43,572 nt of DNA, from the NCBI RefSeq assembly GCF_002087235.1, contig NZ_MUIO01000108.1:1-43572 (forward strand). The letters run 5' to 3'. A program made the position numbers and the translations under genes. The notes under the pieces are model-generated. The model saw only the letters and a program-made list of their open reading frames with translations. It was not told the origin of the DNA and searched no databases. This document shows, piece by piece, positions 1 to 8,960 of this stretch; position 1 is the first letter of the stretch; each line of letters opens with the position of its first letter. Source of the DNA: Pseudomonas floridensis. Lineage in GTDB: Bacteria; Pseudomonadota; Gammaproteobacteria; Pseudomonadales; Pseudomonadaceae.

Positions 1-2
1 TG

Positions 3-464
3 GAAAGCACGGCGCGCTTCGACCCGCTCAGCAACTTCCAGGACTTTGATTTCCGCTTGCGAGCCACGGGCATTCAGCTCAGAAAGCTCAACGACTTCTC
101 ATCGGCCTACGGCAAGTTCGACTTCAATGCGGGTAATGGCGACATCGTCATCGAAGCCCAGGCTGACAAGGGCCAGTTGAGCGGCTATATCAAACCGCTG
201 CTGCGCAATGTCGATGTCTTCAATTGGCGCCAGGACGTCGAGGACAAGGACAAGAGTGTTTTTCGCTCGGTCTGGGAAGCGCTGGTGGGCACCAGCGAAA
301 CGGTGCTGAAGAACCAGCGTCAGAACCAGTTCGCGACCCGCGTCGACCTCAGCGGCAGCGTGCGCCAACAGGACATCAGCGGCTTCCAGGCCTTTCTGCA
401 GATCCTGCGCAACGCGTTCGTTCAGGCGTTCAATGCCCGTTACGAGAGCAACAAGGATTCCTGA
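3..464 (+). CDS. DUF748 / AsmA-like protein, C-terminal part (5' end outside the window)
   Basis: This is the last 153 residues of an open frame that runs in from the left edge; no start is visible. It alternates short beta-like segments with polar loops and ends in a helix-rich tail (FQAFLQILRNAFVQAFNARYE). That pattern suits the C-terminal end of DUF748 proteins, large AsmA-like envelope proteins of Pseudomonas thought to span the periplasm. The stop is followed by a 13-bp perfect hairpin (490-520), so the gene seems to end its own transcript before the moxR gene. The family call rests on a C-terminal fragment and is moderate; no enzymatic role can be read. Confidence 0.6.
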   Translation, partial: ESTARFDPLSNFQDFDFRLRATGIQLRKLNDFSSAYGKFDFNAGNGDIVIEAQADKGQLSGYIKPLLRNVDVFNWRQDVEDKDKSVFRSVWEALVGTSETVLKNQRQNQFATRVDLSGSVRQQDISGFQAFLQILRNAFVQAFNARYESNKDS

Positions 465-489
465 GGGTTTTCCGACCCGGTCAACGTGT

Positions 490-520
490 GACGCCTCATT
501 CAAGAACTGAATGGGGCGTC
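490..520 (+). terminator. Hairpin terminator after the DUF748 gene
   Basis: A perfect 13-bp stem (490-502 with 508-520, three G-T pairs allowed) has a 5-base loop, 26 bases after the stop codon. There is no strong T run after it, so it may be a weak terminator or an mRNA 3'-end stabiliser. Confidence 0.5.
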
Positions 521-622
521 TGCGTTCACAGGCGTCGGGGACGCACGTTATAGTCAGGGCATTATTTGCCACTGTTCCGGCATGCGGGCCAAGGCTGGCA
601 TGCCCTGCGAGAGGATTCATCG

Positions 623-1468
623 ATGAAGTTTGAAGGCACCCCGGCATACGTCGCCACCGACGATCTGAAGCTTGCGGTCAATGCAGCGATCACTCTGGAA
701 CGCCCGCTGCTGGTCAAGGGCGAGCCGGGCACAGGCAAGACCATGCTGGCCGAACAACTGGCCGAATCCTTTGGCGCGAAGCTGATCACCTGGCACATCA
801 AATCGACCACCAAGGCGCACCAGGGTCTCTATGAGTACGACGCCGTCAGTCGCCTGCGCGATTCACAACTGGGCGTCGACAAGGTTCACGATGTGCGCAA
901 CTACCTGAAGAAAGGCAAGCTGTGGGAGGCATTCGAGTCCGAAGAGCGGGTGATCCTGCTGATCGACGAAATCGACAAGGCCGACATCGAATTCCCCAAC
1001 GACCTGTTGCAGGAACTCGACAAGATGGAGTTCTACGTTTACGAAATCGATGAAACCATCAAAGCCAGGCAGCGCCCGATCATCATCATTACCTCCAACA
1101 ACGAGAAAGAGCTGCCCGACGCATTCCTGCGCCGCTGCTTCTTCCATTACATCGCCTTCCCGGACCGTGGCACGTTGCAGCGCATCGTCGATGTGCATTA
1201 CCCGGACATCAAGAAAGACCTGGTCAGCGAGGCGCTGGACGTGTTTTTCGACGTGCGCAAAGTGCCGGGCCTGAAGAAGAAGCCCTCGACCTCCGAACTG
1301 GTGGACTGGCTCAAGCTGCTGATGGCCGACAACATCGGTGAAGCCGTGCTACGCGAGCGTGACCCGACCAAGGCCATTCCGCCGCTGGCCGGTGCGCTGG
1401 TCAAGAACGAGCAGGACGTGCAACTGCTGGAACGGCTGGCATTCATGAGCCGTCGCGGCAGTCGCTGA
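623..1468 (+). CDS. MoxR-family AAA+ ATPase
   Basis: A 281-residue MoxR-type AAA+ ATPase. Walker A GEPGTGKT is at residues 33-40, Walker B ILLIDEID at about 111-118, sensor 1 ITSNN at about 156-160 and the arginine-finger pair in FLRRCFF at about 170. MoxR ATPases act as chaperones or remodelling motors and usually work with a von Willebrand A protein. Here that partner follows 39 bases downstream on the same strand, so the two probably form an operon. I chose the ATG at 623 over an upstream in-frame codon at 566 because GAGAGGA lies just before it and the AAA+ domain begins there. The substrate of this pair is unknown. Confidence 0.93.
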   Translation: MKFEGTPAYVATDDLKLAVNAAITLERPLLVKGEPGTGKTMLAEQLAESFGAKLITWHIKSTTKAHQGLYEYDAVSRLRDSQLGVDKVHDVRNYLKKGKLWEAFESEERVILLIDEIDKADIEFPNDLLQELDKMEFYVYEIDETIKARQRPIIIITSNNEKELPDAFLRRCFFHYIAFPDRGTLQRIVDVHYPDIKKDLVSEALDVFFDVRKVPGLKKKPSTSELVDWLKLLMADNIGEAVLRERDPTKAIPPLAGALVKNEQDVQLLERLAFMSRRGSR

Positions 1469-1507
1469 TCCTCTTCATTCACCCCGTGACGAAAAAGGGC
1501 GACAGCC

Positions 1508-2686
1508 ATGCTGCTCAACCTGTTCAACGAAATGCGCGCGGCAAAGGTGCCTGTGTCCCTGCGCGAGTTGCTGGACCTGATCAATGCGCTGAAACAGCGG
1601 GTCATCTTCGCCGACATCGATGAGTTCTACTTTCTGGCACGCACGATTCTGGTCAAGGACGAGCGTCATTTCGACAAGTTTGATCGCGCGTTTGGCGCCT
1701 ACTTCAACGGCCTGGAAAAGCTCGACGATCATCTGCAGGCGCTGATTCCGGAAGACTGGCTGCGCAAGGAGTTCGAGCGCTCGCTGACCGATGAGGAGCG
1801 AGCGCAGATCCAGTCTCTCGGCGGCCTGGACAAGCTGATCGAGGAGTTCAAGAAACGCCTGGAAGAGCAGAAGGAACGCCACGCCGGTGGCAACAAGTGG
1901 ATCGGCACCGGCGGCACCAGCCCGTTCGGCTCGGGCGGCTACCATCCGGAAGGCATTCGGGTCGGCGACGCAGGCGAGCGCAAGGGCAAGGCCGTCAAGG
2001 TCTGGGACCAGCGCGAGTACAAGAACCTGGATGATCAGGTGGAACTGGGCACGCGCAATATCAAGGTCGCCTTGCGCCGTCTGCGCAAGTTCGCTCGCCA
2101 GGGCGCTGCTGACGAGCTGGACATCGACGGCACCATCGATCACACCGCACGCGACGCCGGCCTGCTGAACATTCAGATGCGTCCCGAACGACGCAACACC
2201 ATCAAGTTGTTGCTGCTGTTCGACATCGGTGGCTCGATGGACGCGCACATCAAGGTCTGCGAGGAGCTGTTCTCGGCCTGCAAGACCGAGTTCAAGCACA
2301 TGGAGTATTTCTACTTCCACAATTTCATCTACGAATCGGTGTGGAAGAACAACCTGCGGCGCGGCTCGGAACGGACCTCGACCCAGGACCTGCTGCACAA
2401 GTATGGCGCGGACTACAAGGTGATTTTCATCGGTGACGCGTCAATGGCACCGTACGAAATCTCCCAACCCGGCGGCAGTGTCGAGCACTGGAACGAAGAA
2501 GCCGGCTATGTGTGGATGCAGCGCTTCATGGCCAAATTCAAGAAGATCATCTGGATCAATCCTTACCCGAAAGAAGCCTGGGACTACACCGCCTCCACCC
2601 ACATCGTCCGCGATCTCATCGAAGGCCAGATGTACCCATTGACCTTGCGCGGCCTGGAAGAAGGCATGCGTTATCTGGCCAAATGA
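1508..2686 (+). CDS. VWA domain protein, CoxE-like partner of MoxR
   Basis: A 392-residue protein. The N-terminal half (about 1-130) is helical and charged, then there is a glycine-rich linker (GGTSPFGSGGYHPEG, about 135-149). A C-terminal von Willebrand A domain starts near residue 230. The MIDAS metal-binding motif reads DIGGS at 239-243, so the usual DxSxS has Gly in place of the middle Ser. No signal peptide or membrane segment is visible, so the protein is probably cytosolic. It follows the MoxR gene directly and a strong terminator follows it, which makes a two-gene unit. VWA/MoxR pairs are generally linked to metal insertion or assembly of complexes; which one is served here is unknown. 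Confidence 0.9.
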   Translation: MLLNLFNEMRAAKVPVSLRELLDLINALKQRVIFADIDEFYFLARTILVKDERHFDKFDRAFGAYFNGLEKLDDHLQALIPEDWLRKEFERSLTDEERAQIQSLGGLDKLIEEFKKRLEEQKERHAGGNKWIGTGGTSPFGSGGYHPEGIRVGDAGERKGKAVKVWDQREYKNLDDQVELGTRNIKVALRRLRKFARQGAADELDIDGTIDHTARDAGLLNIQMRPERRNTIKLLLLFDIGGSMDAHIKVCEELFSACKTEFKHMEYFYFHNFIYESVWKNNLRRGSERTSTQDLLHKYGADYKVIFIGDASMAPYEISQPGGSVEHWNEEAGYVWMQRFMAKFKKIIWINPYPKEAWDYTASTHIVRDLIEGQMYPLTLRGLEEGMRYLAK

Positions 2687-2703
2687 GCCTTATCGATGTT
2701 TAC

Positions 2704-2729
2704 AAAGCCAGTCATCGACTGGCTTTTTT
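2704..2729 (+). terminator. Rho-independent terminator of the moxR-VWA operon
   Basis: AAAGCCAGT (2704-2712) pairs with ACTGGCTTT (2718-2726) across a CATCG loop and runs into six Ts. It lies 17 bases after the VWA stop codon. Confidence 0.9.
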
Positions 2730-2880
2730 CAAGCCGACCAACAGCACGTTCGGCGTGTAACTCCAGACTACGCTCAGGTTTCTGACAATCATTCAGACGG
2801 TCAAGTGCTGACTGAGTAAGTCGTTTTGCTGTTACTCCATCGTTTTGCCTGAGCAACCGTCGCGACATCGCGGGTTACTT

Positions 2881-3600
2881 ATGATTGAAACGCTCGGGAT
2901 CATGCAGCCTTACTTTTTTCCTTATATCGGTTATTTCCAACTCATTGCTGCGGTGGAGCGCGGACTGGTCTTCGACATCGTCAAATACAAACGCAAGAGC
3001 TGGATGAACCGTAATCGCATACTGGACGGTTATGGAGGCTGGCAGTACATCAAAGTCCCGGTCAGCGCCAAGGACGGAACATTGATCAAGGACGCCATGA
3101 TCATTGATTACGCGACAGCCCACAGGCGCATTAAAAATCAGCTGGAGCACTACCGTTACAAGGCCCCGCACTTCCGGCAGGTCATCCAATTGCTTGATCT
3201 GACTTTCGACGCACCGGGCACCACTCACATCAGCGACTTGAATACACGCTCGCTTGAAGTAGTCTGTGATTACATCGGCCTGCCCTTCAACTGGAAGAGC
3301 TGTTCGGAGATGAAGTTCGATCTGCCGCCCATTCGACACGCGGGACAGTGGGCACTCGAAATCAGTACCTTGATGGAGGCCCGTCAATACATCAATGCCA
3401 CCGGAGGGCGCGATATATTCGTCGCACATGAATGGCAGGAACGCGGTATCGAGTTGCGGTTTCTGGAGCCCTCTTCACTGCACTATTGCGCCGCGCCTTT
3501 CCACTTCATCGAGAACCTGTCGATACTGGACGTATTGATGTGGAACGCTCCTGAGACAGTGCTGGCTTATATTCGCAATGAAACGAGGGCCGTTGGATAA
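2881..3600 (+). CDS. WbqC-like family protein
   Basis: A 239-residue protein. Its N-terminus (MIETLGIMQPYFFPYIGYFQL) carries the QPYFFPYIGYFQL signature of the WbqC family, followed by the KYKRKSWMNRNRIL and WQYIKVPV segments that family members share. WbqC-like proteins are often encoded in O-antigen or other surface-glycan clusters, but their chemistry is not settled. Here the gene stands alone between the moxR-VWA unit and the convergent DUF2937 gene, with no glycan genes nearby. The ATG at 2881 begins exactly at the conserved N-terminus. The site before it lacks a good ribosome binding sequence, so expression may be low. Confidence 0.85.
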   Translation: MIETLGIMQPYFFPYIGYFQLIAAVERGLVFDIVKYKRKSWMNRNRILDGYGGWQYIKVPVSAKDGTLIKDAMIIDYATAHRRIKNQLEHYRYKAPHFRQVIQLLDLTFDAPGTTHISDLNTRSLEVVCDYIGLPFNWKSCSEMKFDLPPIRHAGQWALEISTLMEARQYINATGGRDIFVAHEWQERGIELRFLEPSSLHYCAAPFHFIENLSILDVLMWNAPETVLAYIRNETRAVG

Positions 3601-3646
3601 CCGGCGGCCCGTCCGGAGCGGCACGGATGCGCTGTACGGCTGAAAC

Positions 3647-4171
3647 TCAGCGATAGTCCCGTTCGAGTTGCGGCTTGCGACGCCCGCCATGGACCACCCA
3701 GCCCAGCAACAGCACGAAGCTTTCGATCACCAGCGCCAGCAGCAAGGCGCTGATGATGCCCCAGGCAATGACTTCAGGCGCCAGCAGCACCTGCCAGGTG
3801 TAGCCATTGAAGGTCTCGCGGCGAATATCGGCGTCGGAAGAAGTCGCCACGAAAAAGGCTCGCGAATACCAGGCCCCCTGCAACCCCAGCCACTGACGTT
3901 CCAGCACGTGGGTGCGGGTCAGCAAGGTATTGATGTTGTCGGCATCGCTGCGGAACACCGGGTCTTCACTATCGCGATAATGCTGGATCAGCGCCTGGAT
4001 ATCGCCCTTGAAAAACTGCTGCGCTGTGGCGTTGTAGCCCTTGATCGCTTGCTGGGCTTCGATAAGGTGCGCTTCGACACGTTTGCTGTAGTCACTGATG
4101 AAACCGGGCACCTGCACGCCGAACAGCAGGCCTGTGGTGAACAGCACCAGTCGCAGATAACTTCGCAGCAT
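3647..4171 (-). CDS. DUF2937 family membrane protein
   Basis: A 174-residue protein with a hydrophobic segment at the N-terminus (about 5-25) and one or two more near the C-terminus (about 130-160). Between them is a charged helical region (KRVEAHLIEAQQAIKGYNATAQQFF). This is the usual layout of DUF2937 proteins, inner-membrane proteins of unknown function. It lies 42 bases downstream of the amidotransferase gene on the same strand and is probably co-transcribed with it. It converges on wbqC. Confidence 0.75.
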   Translation of the reverse strand: MLRSYLRLVLFTTGLLFGVQVPGFISDYSKRVEAHLIEAQQAIKGYNATAQQFFKGDIQALIQHYRDSEDPVFRSDADNINTLLTRTHVLERQWLGLQGAWYSRAFFVATSSDADIRRETFNGYTWQVLLAPEVIAWGIISALLLALVIESFVLLLGWVVHGGRRKPQLERDYR

Positions 4172-4213
4172 GTACGGCCCTCTTCCTTTGAATTGCGTGT
4201 GAATGTGCGTGCG

Positions 4214-5002
4214 TTACTGCGTGACCGTATCGGTCGAACCTCTGGCCACGCATTCGCCCTTGCGCCACAGACTCCACTGGCCCGGTTCATAGGGGTTCCA
4301 GTTTTCGTTCTCGGTCAACGGCTCAGTGGCTATCACTGTGACCACATCGTGCGGCGTGGTTTCCGCCTGAAAATCCACGATTACGTCGACGTCCTTCAGG
4401 CGTGCCGGACCGAACGGTGCGCGCCGGGTGATCTGTACCAGTTTGGTACTGCAAAAGCAGAACAGCCAGTCACCATCGCTGAGCAGGCAGTTGAACACGC
4501 CCTTGCTACGGTACTCGGTGCAGGCCTGAATCAGTGTCGGCAGCAACTGCTCGACTTCGACCGGCTCCGGGAAGGTCTCACGTACACGGTTTAACAAGTC
4601 ACAGAATGCCGCTTCACTGTCGGTATCGCCGACCGGCCGGTAGAACGTGGCACTCGGGCTGAACCCGGCCAGTTGACCGTTGTGGGCGAAACACCAGTTA
4701 CGACCCCACAATTCGCGCACGAATGGATGGGTGTTGGACAGACAGACCTTGCCGACATTGGCCTGCCGAATATGGCCAATCACGACTTCACTCTTGATGG
4801 GATAACGCTGCACCAGCTGCGCGACTTCCGATTCGCTGCTGGCAGCCGGGTCCTGGAACAGGCGCAGGCCGCGGCCCTCGTAGAACGCAATGCCCCAGCC
4901 ATCACGATGCGGTCCGGTTTTGCCACCGCGCTGCATCAGCCCGGTAAAGCTGAAAACGATGTCGGTGGGGACATTGGCGCTCATGCCCAGTAGTTCACAC
5001 AT
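4214..5002 (-). CDS. Class II glutamine amidotransferase, YafJ type
   Basis: A 262-residue type 2 (Ntn) glutamine amidotransferase. After removal of Met1 the protein begins with Cys2 (M-C-E-L-L-G-M), the expected N-terminal nucleophile. GPHRDGWGIAFY (about 30-41), IGHIRQANVG, NTHPF and FAHNGQL are the glutamine-binding segments of this fold. There is no second synthase domain, which matches stand-alone YafJ-like proteins whose acceptor substrate is unknown. The DUF2937 gene follows on the same strand and the small membrane protein gene precedes it. Confidence 0.88.
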   Translation of the reverse strand: MCELLGMSANVPTDIVFSFTGLMQRGGKTGPHRDGWGIAFYEGRGLRLFQDPAASSESEVAQLVQRYPIKSEVVIGHIRQANVGKVCLSNTHPFVRELWGRNWCFAHNGQLAGFSPSATFYRPVGDTDSEAAFCDLLNRVRETFPEPVEVEQLLPTLIQACTEYRSKGVFNCLLSDGDWLFCFCSTKLVQITRRAPFGPARLKDVDVIVDFQAETTPHDVVTVIATEPLTENENWNPYEPGQWSLWRKGECVARGSTDTVTQ

Positions 5003-5060
5003 GCTCAGGTTCTCGCTTCAAGAGGGGTGGCAGCGGCTCATGCGTCAACGAAGCGGGACT

Positions 5061-5543
5061 CTACAAACGCGGCTCGACCCGTGCGCCACGAACCGAAGAC
5101 GCCGGTGCCGGCGCAGCAGGTTTGCGACCATAGCGGTCATCGCCGGCGAACGGCTGGTCTTCTGCATCGGCCGGCTCAGGCTCGGCAACCGGTTGCGGCT
5201 GACGCGCCTTGCGGCTTTTCTCGATCGGCCAGCGGATCAACACGAACAGCAGGTATGCACCTAAGGCGAACATGCCGTACATCGCCAGGTCCGAAACCGC
5301 CGTCCACACATTGCTGCCGACCTTGAACATCAGGTCCAGCGCGGTGATGGCCACGGCCGGTGCATAAGCGTCCTTGACCGGATCTACCAGGGTCGGCGTA
5401 AACAGCAGCACGGCGGCGATGACACGCAGCGGCTCCTTCAGGTAGCGCCACATCCAGCCGGTCATCAGAAACCACACCAGCAGGCAGCCCGACGCGGCAA
5501 AGGCGTAGAGGCTCCAGGCGATCAGATAGTCGTTGTCGGTCAT
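5061..5543 (-). CDS. Small inner-membrane protein of unknown function
   Basis: A 160-residue protein with three probable membrane segments in its first 110 residues (about 8-28, 38-52, 85-105), then a cytosolic tail rich in Pro, Ala and Glu (QPQPVAEPEPADAED) ending in RGARVEPRL. No catalytic motif is visible and I do not recognise a named family. It reads towards the amidotransferase gene on the same strand and could share a transcript with it. Confidence 0.75.
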   Translation of the reverse strand: MTDNDYLIAWSLYAFAASGCLLVWFLMTGWMWRYLKEPLRVIAAVLLFTPTLVDPVKDAYAPAVAITALDLMFKVGSNVWTAVSDLAMYGMFALGAYLLFVLIRWPIEKSRKARQPQPVAEPEPADAEDQPFAGDDRYGRKPAAPAPASSVRGARVEPRL

Positions 5544-5676
5544 GTAGTCCGTGGTAAGCCAGGTAAAGAGGCGCTTATGATAACGGCTTTTCAGTGGCCC
5601 GGCTTGCCTGGGTTAACTAATCGGTGCAGCGTGTCCCGATATTTCATTTGATTGACGCCTTTAGAGAGAGCCCCGC

Positions 5677-7737
5677 ATGTCCTTTTCGAATGCAACCTCC
5701 AGCGCCCCTGTCGCCCGCAAGGCGGACGGCTCCGATCCCTATGCCTGGCTGCAGAACCGCGACACCGACGAAGTGCTCGACTACCTCAAGGCTGAAAATA
5801 CCTATCAGGAACAGCAACTGGCCGACCAGAGCGCGCTGCGCGAAACGCTGTTTCAGGAAATCAAGAGCCGCATCCTGGAAACCGACCTGTCGCTGCCCTC
5901 ACCATGGGGCCCGTATCTGTACTACACCCGCACCACCGAAGGTGACGAATACGCCCGCCATTATCGCTGCCCACGCCCGGCGGACGACTCCAATACCGTG
6001 GACGAGGGTCGCGAAGAGCTGCTGCTGGACCCCAATGTGCTGGCCGATGGCGGCTTTTTCTCGCTCGGCGCATTCAGCATCAGCCCGGATCATCAGCGTC
6101 TGGCCTACAGCCTGGACACCAGCGGCGACGAGGTCTACCAGCTCTACGTCAAGGAATTGAGCACCGGCGCGGTCAGCAGCCTGCCGTTCGAAGATTGCGA
6201 CGGCAGCATGACCTGGGCCAACGACAGTCAGACGCTGTTCTTTGGCGAACTGGACGATACCCATCGTCCGCACAAGCTCTATCGCCACACACTGGGCAAT
6301 GAAACCGCCGATCTGGTGTTCAACGAGCCAGACGGGCGCTTCTTCCTGCATTGCTTTCGCACCAGTTCCGAACGTCAACTGGTGCTGCTGCTCAACAGCA
6401 AGACTACCAGCGAAGCCTGGGTGCTGGATGCCGAACATCCTCAACAGGCCTTCATCTGCCTGGCGCCTCGCGTGGAAGGCCACGAATACTTTCCCGATCA
6501 TGGGCAGCTGAATGGCACCTGGAGCTGGTTCATTCGCAGCAACCAGAGCGGCATCAATTTCGCGCTGTACCACGCGCCTGAGCAGGCGACCGGCGTTCCG
6601 ACCCGCGAGGACTGGCAAACGCTGATCGCCCACAGCGATTCGGTGATGCTCGAAGGCGTCAGCCTCAACGCCAAAGGCCTGACATTGAGTTTGCGCGAAG
6701 GTGGCCTGCCGATCATCGAAGTCCGCCCTCAAGACCTGCCTGCCTACCGCGTGCAGTTGCCCGATGCGGCGTACAGTCTCTATGTACAGGATTCGCTGGA
6801 GTTCGACAGCGATCGGATTCGCCTGCGCTACCAGTCACTGAACCGTCCGCCTCAGGTCCGACAGCTGGAACTGGCCAGCGGTGATCAGGTAGTGCTCAAG
6901 GAAACCCCGGTGCTCGGCACCTTCGACGCCGACGCCTATGTCAGCCAGCGCCTGTGGGCGACCGCAGCGGATGGGACGCAAGTGCCGATCAGTCTGGTCG
7001 TCAAGCGCGAACTGGCCGGTCAGGCGACGCCACTTTATCTGTACGGCTACGGTGCCTACGGCGAAAGCCTGGACCCGTGGTTCTCCCATGCACGTCTCAG
7101 CCTGCTGGACCGTGGCGTCGCCTTTGCAATTGCGCATGTCCGCGGTGGTGGCGAACTGGGTGAAGCCTGGTATCGCGATGGCAAGCAGGAACACAAACAA
7201 AACACCTTCGGCGATTTCATTGCCTGCGCCGAACACCTGATCGCCGAAGGGCTGACTCGCTCCGAGCAACTGGTGATCAGTGGCGGCAGCGCTGGCGGCC
7301 TGTTGATGGGCGCAGTGCTCAATCAACGTCCTGATCTGTTCAAGGCGGCGATTGCCGAAGTACCGTTCGTCGATGTGCTCAACACCATGCTCGACCCCGA
7401 GCTGCCGCTGACCGTCACCGAATATGACGAATGGGGCAATCCGCAAGAGCCTGACGTGTACGAGCGCATCAAAGCCTATGCGCCTTACGAAAACGTCAGC
7501 GCCCAGGCCTACCCGGCGATGCTGGTGATCGCTGGCTACAACGACAGCCGTGTGCAGTACTGGGAAGGGGCGAAGTGGGTTGCCAAACTGCGCGCCACCA
7601 AGACCGACGACAACCTGCTGTTACTCAAGACCGAACTGGGTGCCGGACACGGCGGCATGAGTGGTCGTTATCAGGGCCTGCGCGATGTGGCGCTGGAGTA
7701 CGCTTTCATCTTCAAGGTATTGCAACCGGGCGAATGA
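5677..7737 (+). CDS. ptrB: Oligopeptidase B (prolyl oligopeptidase family, S9A)
   Basis: A 686-residue cytosolic serine peptidase that cuts small peptides after Arg or Lys. The N-terminal part carries the PYAWLQNRDTDEVLDYLKAEN segment typical of the family, followed by a beta-propeller region (about 80-410) that restricts access to short substrates. The C-terminal alpha/beta-hydrolase domain has GGSAGG with nucleophile Ser538, GYNDSRV with Asp623 and GAGHGG with His658. That spacing is the same as in E. coli PtrB. The length is normal for the family. The start at 5677 follows AGAGAGAGC in the leader. It is transcribed alone; a repeat element lies just downstream. Confidence 0.95.
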   Translation: MSFSNATSSAPVARKADGSDPYAWLQNRDTDEVLDYLKAENTYQEQQLADQSALRETLFQEIKSRILETDLSLPSPWGPYLYYTRTTEGDEYARHYRCPRPADDSNTVDEGREELLLDPNVLADGGFFSLGAFSISPDHQRLAYSLDTSGDEVYQLYVKELSTGAVSSLPFEDCDGSMTWANDSQTLFFGELDDTHRPHKLYRHTLGNETADLVFNEPDGRFFLHCFRTSSERQLVLLLNSKTTSEAWVLDAEHPQQAFICLAPRVEGHEYFPDHGQLNGTWSWFIRSNQSGINFALYHAPEQATGVPTREDWQTLIAHSDSVMLEGVSLNAKGLTLSLREGGLPIIEVRPQDLPAYRVQLPDAAYSLYVQDSLEFDSDRIRLRYQSLNRPPQVRQLELASGDQVVLKETPVLGTFDADAYVSQRLWATAADGTQVPISLVVKRELAGQATPLYLYGYGAYGESLDPWFSHARLSLLDRGVAFAIAHVRGGGELGEAWYRDGKQEHKQNTFGDFIACAEHLIAEGLTRSEQLVISGGSAGGLLMGAVLNQRPDLFKAAIAEVPFVDVLNTMLDPELPLTVTEYDEWGNPQEPDVYERIKAYAPYENVSAQAYPAMLVIAGYNDSRVQYWEGAKWVAKLRATKTDDNLLLLKTELGAGHGGMSGRYQGLRDVALEYAFIFKVLQPGE

Positions 7738-7770
7738 ACTTGGCTTGATACGCCTGTCTTACCAGGTTAT

Positions 7771-7899
7771 GTACGAAAAGTCGGCGAGCGAAGGTCAGGC
7801 CGGACAAAAACAGGCAAGGAAGCGGAACCTACGTGGTGTAAATGAGCATTCCGAGCCTGTTTTTAACGCAGCATCACCGAGCGCAGCCACTTTACGTAC
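7771..7899 (+). repeat. Palindromic intergenic repeat element (MITE-like)
   Basis: Almost all of the gap between ptrB and the next gene is one imperfect palindrome. Its ends are GTACGAAAAGT (7771-7781) and ACTTTACGTAC (7889-7899), which pair in 10 of 11 positions. Nested inside is a perfect 10-bp inverted repeat, AAAAACAGGC (7806-7815) with GCCTGTTTTT (7855-7864). No protein is encoded. I recall similar sequences between genes of several Pseudomonas genomes, but that is memory and not a search. It could act as a terminator or RNA-stabilising structure for ptrB. Confidence 0.6.
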
Positions 7900-7913
7900 G
7901 GCGCCTAGCACCG

Positions 7914-7935
7914 GGGGGCACGGATTTGCCCCCTT
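7914..7935 (+). terminator. Terminator-like hairpin before the cyclic-nucleotide-binding gene
   Basis: GGGGGCA (7914-7920) pairs with TGCCCCC (7927-7933) across a 6-base loop, followed by TTCT. It would end transcription coming from ptrB and the repeat element. It lies about 30 bases before the next ATG, so that gene's promoter may overlap the structure. Confidence 0.5.
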
Positions 7936-7963
7936 CTCCATAGCCTGATCACAAGACCGAACC

Positions 7964-8440
7964 ATGTCAGAACAACTGTCCAACCTGAACAACGCCATAC
8001 GCGACATGCTGCTGGACTGCGGCCTGTTCGATACCCTGCTGCCGGGGGATTTCCTGGCGGTCGCCGGTTATTTCAGCATCACCGACATCGACAAAGGCGA
8101 AACGATCTTCGCTGAAGGCGATGCCGGGACCTTCATGTGCATCATTCATCAAGGCACGGTATCGGTGCAGAAGCTCAACAGCGAAGGTCAGCCGGTCGAG
8201 ATAGCCACCCTGCGGCGTGGTCGGGCGTTCGGCGAGATGGCAGTGCTGGATGGCGAGCGTCGTTCGGCCAGTTGCATCGCGGCAACCAGTTGCCAGTTGT
8301 TGAACCTGGGCCGCGACTCGCTGGACAAGATGCTGGACGAAGCGCCGAAGGTCGCCGCCAAAATCATTCGCGCCCTGGCGATCTCGCTGTCCCGGCGCCT
8401 GCGCATGGTCGACGGCCAGTTACTGTCACAGCAGGTGTGA
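7964..8440 (+). CDS. Cyclic nucleotide-binding domain protein
   Basis: A 158-residue protein made almost only of a CRP-like cyclic nucleotide-binding domain (about 15-140). The signature GDAGTFMCIIHQGTVSV and the phosphate-binding cassette GRAFGEMAVLDGERRSASCIA are present, with FGE and the Arg-Ser pair that normally contact the ribose-phosphate. There is no C-terminal helix-turn-helix, so it is not a CRP-type transcription factor. It probably acts as a stand-alone sensor or a regulatory partner of another protein. The partner cannot be read from the sequence. The HNH gene begins 66 bases downstream. Confidence 0.88.
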   Translation: MSEQLSNLNNAIRDMLLDCGLFDTLLPGDFLAVAGYFSITDIDKGETIFAEGDAGTFMCIIHQGTVSVQKLNSEGQPVEIATLRRGRAFGEMAVLDGERRSASCIAATSCQLLNLGRDSLDKMLDEAPKVAAKIIRALAISLSRRLRMVDGQLLSQQV

Positions 8441-8506
8441 GTTTGCGCATCTGACGCTAAACTTGCCGACATCCCGCTTTTCACGCGTACACGAATAGGT
8501 GACACC

Positions 8507-8881
8507 ATGAGCACGGCCAACCCTCCTTCCAACACTGCCAAGCTGGACCGCATTCTGGCCGACGCCCAGCGCGACCGCGAAATGGGTTACCGCGACAAGG
8601 CCCTGCGCATGTACCCCCACGTGTGCGGCCGCTGCGCGCGCGAGTTTGCTGGCAAACGCCTGAGCGAGCTGACCGTGCACCATCGCGACCATAACCATGA
8701 CAACAATCCGCAGGACGGCTCCAACTGGGAACTGCTCTGCCTGTATTGCCACGATAACGAACACTCCCGCTATACCGATCAGCAATACTTTTCCGACAGT
8801 TCGCTCAGCTCGCCCAAAGCCTCGAAGGCTACGCACAACCCATTCGCGGCACTGGCCGGCTTGATGAAAAAGGATGAATGA
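8507..8881 (+). CDS. yajD: YajD-type HNH nuclease family protein
   Basis: A 124-residue HNH protein. Two cysteine pairs frame the fold (CGRCAREF near residue 41 and CLYCHDNEH near 82), and the core reads VHHRDHNHDNNPQDGSNWELLC. The His-His, Asn and final His are present, as in YajD of E. coli, a small protein of unknown substrate. There is no restriction or phage context. It is followed by the copA promoter region, so it probably ends its transcript here. Confidence 0.85.
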   Translation: MSTANPPSNTAKLDRILADAQRDREMGYRDKALRMYPHVCGRCAREFAGKRLSELTVHHRDHNHDNNPQDGSNWELLCLYCHDNEHSRYTDQQYFSDSSLSSPKASKATHNPFAALAGLMKKDE

Positions 8882-8960
8882 CGGGAAAACCCGCACTGAT
8901 CATTCCCACGCGCTATGTCCGCTTTCGACGTAGCGCCGCTCGTTTCGGCCTGTCCGCAAC

